From Breznakiella homolactica (GTDB lineage: Bacteria; Spirochaetota; Spirochaetia; Treponematales; Breznakiellaceae): a DNA stretch of 64,000 bases. Position 1 is the stretch's first letter. Each line of letters opens with the position of its first letter. Under the pieces are notes generated by a model. That model did not search any database, had not been told where the DNA came from, and saw only the letters and a list, made by a program, of their open reading frames with translations. The stretch is taken from the NCBI RefSeq assembly GCF_016616095.2, contig NZ_CP067089.2:3720001-3784000 (forward strand). The letters are read 5' to 3'. The translations under genes were made by a program, and so were the position numbers. Below are positions 1-6,742 of the stretch, one piece after another.

Positions 1-1160
1 TCATGGGCCAGCTGCTGGGCCATGTTCTGCCAGATCGAGATTTTTTCCGCCTTGACCAGGGCGTTTTGGGACTGTTCCAGGTCCCGGACCATGGAATTGA
101 ATGACGCGATAAGGCGTCCCAGTTCATCCTTCGGCCGGGACAGGATCTGGATGGAAAAATCCCCTTCGGCGACCCGCTGGGTGGCTTCGGAGAGTTCCAC
201 AATAGGCTGGGTTACTTTGCTGCTTAAGGTGATGGCGATGATAATGGTCATAAGCAGGGTCGGGAAAAAAAAGACCCCGTAGTAGAACAGCAGTATGGTT
301 TTCAGCTGGGACCGAACGGCGGCAATGGCCTCAAACCGCCGTATTTCCGTATCCACGATTTCAACATTGCTGTCGAACCTGTCACCGAGGCCGTAACTGA
401 CCACCCGAAGCAGCGAATCCGGGCCCCGCTCTCCGGCGGAAAACGTTATATACCGGATAATATCCGTATCCCGGGGAATTTCCCTGAGAACAAATCCCTG
501 CTTTGTCCCCGGCGGCGATAGGAGGCGCTGTTCCGGGGGCCCGGCATAGCTTACGGGCTCCCAGGAGCCGCTTTCCTGCAGTTCAAAGTCCTGGAGCGCC
601 GCCAGATCGGGATCGACGGCCGCCAGCAGGCGTTCCGCGCTGAAATTATCCCCGGGAATTTCCTGCATCCCCGGAGGGTACAGAACACTGTCCAGATCTT
701 TTTCCCGGACCGTCCGTTCCAGGGCTTCCAGCCGGTAATGGTAAGAATCCAGGGCAAAATCCTGTCCGATGGTCAGCGCCTCCCGGATTTTCATGTTTTC
801 CCATATCCTGACGACTTCATAGAAAAACTGGGTTGTGATAATTGTCGCCGGCGCCGCCGCCAGGAGCGCGACGATGATAAAATACCTCAGAACCCGGGAT
901 TGAAACCGGCTTCCGGCCCGCCGGGTTACCAGGTCCCTGATGAGATATACAATGGAGATGCTTAAGAAAATCAGCAGCACCACCGGAATTGTCAGAAGAA
1001 TGACAAAATTAAGCGTGTCCGGCGGCTTGCTCTCCAGAAGCGGTTCCATAAAGAAATTTCTGGAAAATAAAATCGTTAAGACGCAGAGGAGAAAATAAAC
1101 GAATAACAGGGCCCGGATGCTTATTATGGAATGTTTCGGCTGTGTCCGGACGGTATTCAT
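1..1160 (-). CDS. NtrY-like sensor histidine kinase, N-terminal part (cut by window edge)
   Basis: The reading frame starts at the ATG at 1160 and stays open for 386 codons to the window edge. It encodes a membrane sensor. Hydrophobic helices lie near residues 12-30, 45-69 and 83-108, followed by an extracytoplasmic segment of roughly 180 residues and a fourth helix near 290-315. A HAMP linker follows (VTQPIVELSEATQRVAEGDF). The last residues, WQNMAQQLAHE, match the start of the H-box of NtrY-type kinases, where AHE continues as IKNPLTP and carries the phosphorylated His. The kinase core and any partner regulator lie outside the window. It is transcribed in the same direction as ptsH and hprK, 188 nt downstream of ptsH. 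NtrY membership is inferred from the H-box wording; other HAMP kinases are possible. Confidence 0.75.
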   Translation of the reverse strand, partial: MNTVRTQPKHSIISIRALLFVYFLLCVLTILFSRNFFMEPLLESKPPDTLNFVILLTIPVVLLIFLSISIVYLIRDLVTRRAGSRFQSRVLRYFIIVALLAAAPATIITTQFFYEVVRIWENMKIREALTIGQDFALDSYHYRLEALERTVREKDLDSVLYPPGMQEIPGDNFSAERLLAAVDPDLAALQDFELQESGSWEPVSYAGPPEQRLLSPPGTKQGFVLREIPRDTDIIRYITFSAGERGPDSLLRVVSYGLGDRFDSNVEIVDTEIRRFEAIAAVRSQLKTILLFYYGVFFFPTLLMTIIIAITLSSKVTQPIVELSEATQRVAEGDFSIQILSRPKDELGRLIASFNSMVRDLEQSQNALVKAEKISIWQNMAQQLAH

Positions 1161-1179
1161 GTACTGTGCGCTTTATTTT

Positions 1180-1341
1180 GAACCGCCTGGTGTAATACCC
1201 CGGACCAAGCTCCGCGATATTAAACCAGGCGGTTTAATAAAATTCCTTGCGAAACGAGCCTCCGTTTCGTAAAGACCATTCGATAAAGATACTTCGAACA
1301 GAAGGTTCGGCAGACCAAAGGTCTGACAGAGCTCTGCTCTG
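1180..1341. repeat. Array of short inverted repeats between ptsH and the kinase gene
   Basis: Several hairpins are packed together. A long-range pair AACCGCCTGGT/ACCAGGCGGTT lies at 1180-1190 and 1224-1234. CGAAACG/CGTTTCG is at 1250-1269, CGAAC/GTTCG at 1295-1309, CAGACC-AAA-GGTCTG at 1311-1325, and CAGAGCTCTG at 1327-1336. None has a T-tract, so these are not ordinary intrinsic terminators. They could be a processing or stabilising region downstream of ptsH, or dispersed repeat units. Confidence 0.5.
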
Positions 1342-1348
1342 CGGAGGC

Positions 1349-1615
1349 TCATTCTTCCTCAAATTTTGAGTTAAAGAGACGGACCACCGCTTCCACGGCT
1401 TCCTGTTCGTCCTCGCCTTCGGCAATAACCCGTATTTCGCTGCCGTAGCTTGCCCCCAGGGTGATGATACCCATGATGGATTTGGCGTTGATCCGGTCAT
1501 TGTCCTTTTCCAGGTAAATATTGGATTTAAAATCCTTGGTAGTCTGCACCAGCATGGCTGCGGGCCGGGCATGGATACCGGCTCTATTCTGTATGGTAAC
1601 AATCTTTTCAAACAT
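1349..1615 (-). CDS. ptsH: HPr phosphocarrier protein
   Basis: An 88-residue HPr, normal length for the family. His15 lies in NRAGIHARPA (the site phosphorylated by Enzyme I) and Ser46 in AKSIMGI (the site phosphorylated by HPr kinase); both fall at the canonical positions. It is a small soluble carrier that passes phosphate from Enzyme I to EIIA domains, and in its Ser-P form acts in regulation. It lies 10 nt downstream of hprK on the same strand, so kinase and substrate are almost certainly co-transcribed. ptsI (34.4 kb) and ptsN (10.9 kb) are elsewhere in the window, and no sugar-specific EII gene is visible, so a regulatory role is likely. Confidence 0.97.
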   Translation of the reverse strand: MFEKIVTIQNRAGIHARPAAMLVQTTKDFKSNIYLEKDNDRINAKSIMGIITLGASYGSEIRVIAEGEDEQEAVEAVVRLFNSKFEEE

Positions 1616-1625
1616 GCCTTTTCCT

Positions 1626-2615
1626 TTAAATTATATCTTCCTGGCCGAAATAGACCGAACGGGCCGTGTCGCTTTCGATCCATTTGAGAATATTCTGGTT
1701 GAATTCCTTGGCGGAATTGTATCCCATTTTTTTGAGCCGCTCGTTCATGGCGGCGGTTTCGATTATCACGGGAATGTTGCGTCCGGGTTTTACGGGGATT
1801 TCCAGTTTGGGAACGGAAACCCCAAGGATTTCCTCAAACTTTTCCTCGGTTCCCAAACGGTCGTATATTTTTTCCGAGTCCCATTCTTCCAGGCGGACCA
1901 CGAGCTGGATCTGTTTCTTGTCCCGGATCGCGCCGACGCCGAAAAGGTGGGTAATGTTGATAATCCCCAGTCCCCGGATTTCCATGTGGTGGCCGATTAT
2001 TTTGTTGGCCCCGGCCCCCATGAGAATGTTCCCGTTGACGCAGCGGATATCCACCACATCGTCCGCCACCAGGCGGTGGCCCCGTTCAATGAGTTCCAGG
2101 GCGGTCTCGCTTTTTCCGACCCCGGAATCTCCGAGAATCAGAATACCAAGACCGTAGACTTCCACCAGAACCCCGTGGATGCTTTTCTGGGGAGCGAAAA
2201 TATTTGACAGAATCCGCATGATCCGGGATGAAAATTCCGAAGTTGGGAGATCCGTTTGTAAAATCGGGCACTGGGCGCCTTCGGCTTCCTCAAAGAAATC
2301 CCTTCCGGGATTGAGGTTGTGGGTGAATATACAGCACGGAATCGGGTAGGTGAACATCCGTTTTATGGTATCTATTTTCCCTTCTTCAGCCAGTTTTTTA
2401 AGGTACGCCACCTCTCCCCGGCCGAAGATCTGGATCCGCTGGTACGCAAAGGAATCGTAAAAACCCGACAGCGCCAGGCCGGGCCGGTTCAGGTCGGGAA
2501 TGTTGACTTCCCGGGACAGCCCTTTCCTGCCTCCTATACAGTGGAGGTTAAGGGAATTGTGTTCCTTGAGATCGATATCAATGAGATCCAGTACGGTAAA
2601 CCGCTTTACGGCCAT
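1626..2615 (-). CDS. hprK: HPr kinase/phosphorylase
   Basis: About 329 residues from the ATG at 2615. The enzyme phosphorylates and dephosphorylates HPr at Ser46. The Walker A loop GDSGVGKS is at residues 162-169, followed by ELIERGHRLVADDVVDI, typical of the HPrK C-terminal kinase domain; the N-terminal 130 residues fit the HPrK N-domain. An in-frame TTG at 2651 would add 12 residues (MYFYAPLVYDEF), but the family normally begins with a sequence like MAVKRFTVLDL, so the ATG is preferred. Neither start has a clear Shine-Dalgarno. A -10-like box ends 6 nt before the ATG, so the message may be leaderless. It is divergent from rex. Confidence 0.95.
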   Translation of the reverse strand: MAVKRFTVLDLIDIDLKEHNSLNLHCIGGRKGLSREVNIPDLNRPGLALSGFYDSFAYQRIQIFGRGEVAYLKKLAEEGKIDTIKRMFTYPIPCCIFTHNLNPGRDFFEEAEGAQCPILQTDLPTSEFSSRIMRILSNIFAPQKSIHGVLVEVYGLGILILGDSGVGKSETALELIERGHRLVADDVVDIRCVNGNILMGAGANKIIGHHMEIRGLGIINITHLFGVGAIRDKKQIQLVVRLEEWDSEKIYDRLGTEEKFEEILGVSVPKLEIPVKPGRNIPVIIETAAMNERLKKMGYNSAKEFNQNILKWIESDTARSVYFGQEDII

Positions 2616-2621
2616 GAATTC

Positions 2622-2651
2622 ATCATAAACCAAAGGTGCGTAAAAATACAA
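2622..2651 (-). promoter_or_regulatory. Candidate hprK-ptsH promoter, close to the start codon
   Basis: On the minus strand a TATGAT box (2622-2627) lies 18 nt downstream of a weak TTGTAT (2646-2651). Only GAATTC separates the -10 from the ATG, so transcription would begin at or next to the start codon. The -10 is good; the -35 is poor. Confidence 0.45.
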
Positions 2652-2717
2652 CCGGAAAAAATTGCTGTAAATAAAAGTAGCCGCCGCTGGTGTTTTAAGC
2701 TTTTTTTGGGAAATATA

Positions 2718-2746
2718 TTGACAATAATACGGCGAAGGTATATTTT
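2718..2746 (+). promoter_or_regulatory. rex promoter
   Basis: TTGACA at 2718-2723, a 17-nt spacer, then TATTTT at 2741-2746. This is a near-consensus housekeeping promoter reading into rex; the rex operator overlaps its -10 and the predicted start point. Confidence 0.75.
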
Positions 2747-2770
2747 AACTGTGAAATATTTCACAGTTAA
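2745..2770 (+). promoter_or_regulatory. Rex operator, perfect 26-bp palindrome
   Basis: The 26 bases form an exact palindrome with half-site TTAACTGTGAAAT. Its centre, CTGTGAAATATTTCACAG, differs from the published Rex consensus TTGTGAA-N4-TTCACAA only at the outermost positions. It sits between the -10 box and the ribosome binding site of rex, where bound Rex would block transcription, so autoregulation by NADH/NAD+ is the obvious inference. The divergent hprK start is 130 bp away and might also be affected. Confidence 0.85.
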
Positions 2771-2779
2771 GGCGGATTT

Positions 2780-3403
2780 ATGGTACAGATTCCGGAGCCT
2801 GCCAAGGAACGGCTCCTTCACTTAATGCGGATCCTGGAACAGGCGGGGGAGGGGCCCCTCACATCCGGCGAGATTGAGTCCCGGACCGGCTGGGCAAGCC
2901 ATACGATCAGGAAGGATATTTCCTATCTGGAAGGCGATTTCGGAAGCAGCTCCGGGTATAACATACCCTCCCTTACCCGGGCGATTACGGAGTCCCTGGG
3001 ACTCAACCGCAGCAGAAAGTTCTGTGTTGTGGGTCTGGGCCGGCTCGGTTCGGCGTATCTTAACTTCAGCGCCTATCAATTGGGGGAATTCGAACTGGTG
3101 GCGGGATTTGATTCCAGCGTAAACCGGGTGGAAATCCTCAAATCGCCGGTTCCCCTGTATCCGGCGTACAAAATGCCCGAGGTTATCGGCAGGTTCGGTA
3201 TAGAACTGGCCCTCCTGTGCGTACCCGAAGCGTCCGCCCAGCAGGCCGCGGAAAAACTGGCCGCCGCCGGTATAAAGGGAATCGTTAATTTCGCGCCGGT
3301 GGTGCTCGATATCAGTCAGGATATTGTGGTCCGCAACGTCTATGTGGCGGATGAACTGCGGTCACTGGCCGTTAAAATAACCCCCGAAGGGAACGAAGCC
3401 TAG
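2780..3403 (+). CDS. rex: Redox-sensing transcriptional repressor Rex
   Basis: 207 residues. An N-terminal winged helix (about residues 1-75, with the recognition-helix segment WASHTIRKDISYL) is followed by a Rossmann NAD(H)-binding domain whose glycine loop reads VVGLGRLGSAY (GxGxxG). Length and order fit Rex, which leaves DNA when NADH rises and typically controls fermentation and NADH-reoxidising genes. The start ATG is preceded by AAGGCGG at 5-nt spacing. A consensus promoter and a near-perfect Rex site lie immediately upstream. serC and serA follow in the same direction after an 80-nt gap; SerA makes NADH, so redox control of the block is possible but unproven. Confidence 0.93.
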   Translation: MVQIPEPAKERLLHLMRILEQAGEGPLTSGEIESRTGWASHTIRKDISYLEGDFGSSSGYNIPSLTRAITESLGLNRSRKFCVVGLGRLGSAYLNFSAYQLGEFELVAGFDSSVNRVEILKSPVPLYPAYKMPEVIGRFGIELALLCVPEASAQQAAEKLAAAGIKGIVNFAPVVLDISQDIVVRNVYVADELRSLAVKITPEGNEA

Positions 3404-3481
3404 GCGGTTTTCCTCCGCCCGGGAACAAGGAGTATGCGCATAAATGCGCTTCCGATTAAATAGGAATAATAGGAGTATAGT

Positions 3482-4576
3482 ATGAAACGGGTATTCAATT
3501 TTTCCGCGGGACCTTCCATGCTCCCCCTGGCGGTGCTGGAGCGGGCCGCTTCGGAGATGACCGACGCCAACGGCAGCGGCCAGTCAGTCATGGAAATGAG
3601 CCACCGGTCCAAGGATTTTAAACCTATCATCGAAAACGCAGAAGCCCTTACCCGGGAACTCATGGGGGTCCCGGATGATTACGCCGTGCTGTTTCTCCAG
3701 GGCGGCGCGTCGCTCCAGTTTTCGATGGTACCCATAAACCTGGCCGGCACGGAACCGGGCAGTTCTCCGCGGAAGGCGACCTATGTGGATACCGGTATTT
3801 GGGCCAAGAAAGCGGCGGAGGAAGCCGCCAAGTACGCTCAAGTCACCGTGGCCGCCAGTTCAAAGGACAAATCCTACACCTATATTCCCGCGGCTCCCGC
3901 TCCGGGCCCCGGTGACGCCTATTACCACATCACCTTAAACAATACCATTGTGGGAACAAAATGGCCTTCCCTGCCCGATACCGGCGCGGTACCGCTGGTG
4001 GCGGATATTTCGAGCTGTATACTGTCGGAACCCCTGGATGTTTCCCGGTTCGGCCTGCTGTACGCCGGAGCCCAGAAAAACCTCGGTCCCGCCGGAGTCA
4101 CGGTGGTTATCGTGCGGAAGGACCTCATCGGAAAAGCCCCGGGCTGGACCCCTGCGATGCTGGATTACGAAATACAGGCCAAGGACGGTTCCATGTACAA
4201 CACTCCGCCCTGCTACGGAATATATATCATCGGCCTCGTCCTGGAATGGCTCAAAGCCCAGGGCGGGGTAACCGCCATGGCACAGCGCAACCGGGAAAAG
4301 GCGGCCCTCCTGTACGATTACCTCGACGCCTCGGATTTCTATACCGCCCCGGTGGAAAAGAACTCCCGGAGTCTTATGAATGTTCCCTTTGTCCAGGGGA
4401 ATCCCGATCTCGAAAAACAGTTTGTGGCCGAAGCTGCCGCTGAAGGTTTGGTGAACCTCGCGGGACACCGGCTTGTGGGGGGAATGCGGGCCAGTATTTA
4501 CAATGCCATGCCCCGGGAAGGGGTGGAAGCCTTGATTGCATTCATGGATAAATTCGCCAAAGCGCACAGGAGCTGA
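3482..4576 (+). CDS. serC: Phosphoserine aminotransferase
   Basis: 364 residues, the usual length. It starts FNFSAGPSMLP, the family N-terminus; GGASLQFSMVPINL is the PLP phosphate-binding region. The PLP Schiff-base lysine is in YAGAQKNLGPAG at about residue 199. It converts 3-phosphohydroxypyruvate and glutamate to phosphoserine in the cytosolic serine pathway, and also serves in pyridoxal phosphate synthesis in some bacteria. A clear AGGAG lies 8 nt before the ATG. serA follows after two bases, so the two pathway steps are translationally linked. A small GGCGG...CCGCC hairpin and GCGCATAAATGCGC lie between rex and this gene. Confidence 0.96.
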   Translation: MKRVFNFSAGPSMLPLAVLERAASEMTDANGSGQSVMEMSHRSKDFKPIIENAEALTRELMGVPDDYAVLFLQGGASLQFSMVPINLAGTEPGSSPRKATYVDTGIWAKKAAEEAAKYAQVTVAASSKDKSYTYIPAAPAPGPGDAYYHITLNNTIVGTKWPSLPDTGAVPLVADISSCILSEPLDVSRFGLLYAGAQKNLGPAGVTVVIVRKDLIGKAPGWTPAMLDYEIQAKDGSMYNTPPCYGIYIIGLVLEWLKAQGGVTAMAQRNREKAALLYDYLDASDFYTAPVEKNSRSLMNVPFVQGNPDLEKQFVAEAAAEGLVNLAGHRLVGGMRASIYNAMPREGVEALIAFMDKFAKAHRS

Positions 4577-4578
4577 AG

Positions 4579-5751
4579 ATGTTTCGCATACAGACAATGA
4601 ACAAGATTTCCCCCGAGGGGCTGGAGCTGTTTCCCCGGGATAAATATGAGATCGCCAGCGAGATTCCCAATCCCGACGCGATCCTCGTCCGCAGCGCCAG
4701 CCTCCATGACACGGTGCTGCCGGATACGGTTAAGGCGATCGCCCGGGCCGGCGCCGGGGTAAACAATATCCCCATATCGGCGTGCAGCGAACGGGGGATC
4801 GCGGTTTTTAATACCCCCGGCGGCAACGCCAACGCCGTTAAGGAACTGGCCATCGCGGCACTGCTCCTTTCTTCCCGGGATATAGTGGGGGGAATTAACT
4901 GGAACATATCCATAGCGGATAAAGCCGACGAAGTCCCCGATCTGGTGGAAAAGGAGAAATCCCGGTTCGAAGGTCCGGAACTCCGGGGGAAAACTCTGGG
5001 CGTGGTCGGTCTCGGCGCCATCGGCGTAATGGTTGCCAACGACGCCGTCGCCCTGGGTATGGAGGTGATCGGGTACGATCCCTATATTTCCGTGGACGCT
5101 GCCTGGAACCTTTCCCGGGCGGTCAAACGGGCGGAAACCCTGGAAAGCCTGTTAACCAAAGCCGACTATGTTTCCCTGCACATTCCCCTGACCGACGATA
5201 CCAAAGGCCTCCTGGACGCCGAAAAAATCCGTATCATGAAGAAGGGGGCGCGGATAATCAACCTGGCCCGGGGCGGCCTGGTCAATGAAGCGGATATCAT
5301 CACCGCCCTGGAAGCGGATAAGCTCCTGTCCTACGTGACGGATTTTCCCACCGCGGAACTGCTTGCCTGCAAAAAGGCGCTGTGTATTCCCCATCTCGGC
5401 GCGTCCACCCCCGAGGCGGAGGACAACTGCGCGGTCATGGCCGCGAAACAGCTCATGGATTTTCTGGAATCGGGAAATGTGCGGAATTCCGTTAATTTTC
5501 CCCGGTGCCGTCTGGAGCAGCGGGCTCCCTTCCGGCTGCTGGTGGCGAACCGCAATATCCCCAACATGGTCGGGCAGATTACCACCTTGCTGGCGGGAGC
5601 GGATATCAACATCATGGATCTCATTAATCACCACCGGGATGAGTACGCCTACAATATAATCGATACGGAGCAGCCTATTCCGGATCCCCTGATGGAACAG
5701 CTCGGAAGAGTTGACGGTATCATCCGGGTCAGAACCATCTCAAAAGATTAA
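4579..5751 (+). CDS. serA: D-3-phosphoglycerate dehydrogenase
   Basis: 390 residues. It is an NAD-dependent D-2-hydroxyacid dehydrogenase with the nucleotide loop GVVGLGAIGVMVAND near residues 138-152, the catalytic Arg/Glu region (NLARGGLVNEADI) and catalytic His in CIPHLGASTPEAE. A C-terminal ACT-type domain (about residues 315-390, NIPNMVGQITTLL onward) suggests serine feedback. It oxidises 3-phosphoglycerate, the first step of serine synthesis. The length fits the short SerA form with one ACT domain. The start lies two bases after the serC stop; an intrinsic terminator follows 27 nt downstream. Confidence 0.95.
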   Translation: MFRIQTMNKISPEGLELFPRDKYEIASEIPNPDAILVRSASLHDTVLPDTVKAIARAGAGVNNIPISACSERGIAVFNTPGGNANAVKELAIAALLLSSRDIVGGINWNISIADKADEVPDLVEKEKSRFEGPELRGKTLGVVGLGAIGVMVANDAVALGMEVIGYDPYISVDAAWNLSRAVKRAETLESLLTKADYVSLHIPLTDDTKGLLDAEKIRIMKKGARIINLARGGLVNEADIITALEADKLLSYVTDFPTAELLACKKALCIPHLGASTPEAEDNCAVMAAKQLMDFLESGNVRNSVNFPRCRLEQRAPFRLLVANRNIPNMVGQITTLLAGADINIMDLINHHRDEYAYNIIDTEQPIPDPLMEQLGRVDGIIRVRTISKD

Positions 5752-5778
5752 ATTTTTCTTTGCTTTAAAGTTCTCCCG

Positions 5779-5806
5779 AAAGCCCCCTGGAATTGCAGGG
5801 GGCTTT
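5779..5806 (+). terminator. Intrinsic terminator after serCA
   Basis: An 11-bp perfect stem AAAGCCCCCTG/CAGGGGGCTTT with a short AT-rich loop, followed by a T-rich stretch. It ends the rex-serC-serA block. Confidence 0.9.
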
Positions 5807-5914
5807 GTAATTTATTATTATTTATATTGAAAGTTTTCTTTAAAAAACGGTTATTAACGGAGCTTATATGTAAAAAACTTTTTATCCATGGTAGTAAAAA
5901 AAATCTAAATAAAA

Positions 5915-6703
5915 ATGGTTGAAAATTGTATGAATTCAGTAAAAAGCAACATTCTACTTTGCCTTGGAATCTTCGGCGTCCTGCTGATGTGTTCCTGCAA
6001 AGAAAATTCCTCCGGGGAGTCCCTGCTCCCGGATGGTGTTCAAACTTCGGAATCCTGGAACATGCTCCATCCCACGGCATACCGGTCGGTAATCCTGGAA
6101 TCAAAAAAGAAACCGGATCCCATTCTTGAGTCCTACCGGGATGAAACCCTCAGGCAGCAGGTTATTGCCTTTTTCGGAGCGGTTGCCCATTCGGAGGTGC
6201 TGGCGGAGAATATTCTGCGGTACGCCGATGAGTTTAATATTTCCCCAAGTCTGGCCTTCGCGCTGAGCTGGGAGGAAAGCCGCTTTAATCCCCGGGCGGT
6301 CAACCGGAACGGCAACGAAAGCATTGACCGCGGCCTTTTCCAGCTTAATTCCGAGTCCTTCCCCAATCTTTCGGAGGCGGATTTTTTCGATCCCGGGATC
6401 AACACCCGGTACGGTCTGGCCCACCTGCGCTGGTGTCTCGATGCCGCCCAGTCGGATGTGGCGGGCATCGCCATGTACAACGCCGGGTTCAGCCGGGTCC
6501 GCACCGGGGGTACCCCGAAGGTTACCCTGGATTACGTTTCCCGGATTCTCGAATTCCGGCAGGGTGTGGAGGATCTGTTCAGCGCCGAATGCCTCCGCAA
6601 ATGGGCTCCCGCGCCGGTGGATGTGCTGCAGCCCATTCCCGTGGAATACGTCCGGCAGGGTGTGCGGGTTTCCCAGGTGCGTCTTCTCAGCGCCGGCGAA
6701 TAG
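5915..6703 (+). CDS. SLT-type lytic transglycosylase lipoprotein
   Basis: 262 residues. A lipoprotein-type signal ends in VLLMCSC, with Cys28 as the likely lipidated residue (a relaxed spirochaetal lipobox). Residues about 95-215 form a Slt/goose-lysozyme fold: LSWEESRFNPRAVN carries the catalytic Glu, and RGLFQLN and GIAMYNAG are the family's Gln/Asn-containing blocks. Such enzymes cut peptidoglycan between MurNAc and GlcNAc to form 1,6-anhydro ends, probably here in the periplasm. The start is uncertain; a second ATG at 5930 (MNSVKSN) fits a signal peptide better, and neither has a Shine-Dalgarno. It is convergent with the GH5 gene, with 39 nt between them. Confidence 0.85.
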   Translation: MVENCMNSVKSNILLCLGIFGVLLMCSCKENSSGESLLPDGVQTSESWNMLHPTAYRSVILESKKKPDPILESYRDETLRQQVIAFFGAVAHSEVLAENILRYADEFNISPSLAFALSWEESRFNPRAVNRNGNESIDRGLFQLNSESFPNLSEADFFDPGINTRYGLAHLRWCLDAAQSDVAGIAMYNAGFSRVRTGGTPKVTLDYVSRILEFRQGVEDLFSAECLRKWAPAPVDVLQPIPVEYVRQGVRVSQVRLLSAGE

Positions 6704-6742
6704 GGAATGGCCGCGCCGTCTCTCCGCGCATAAGAGCGGTCC

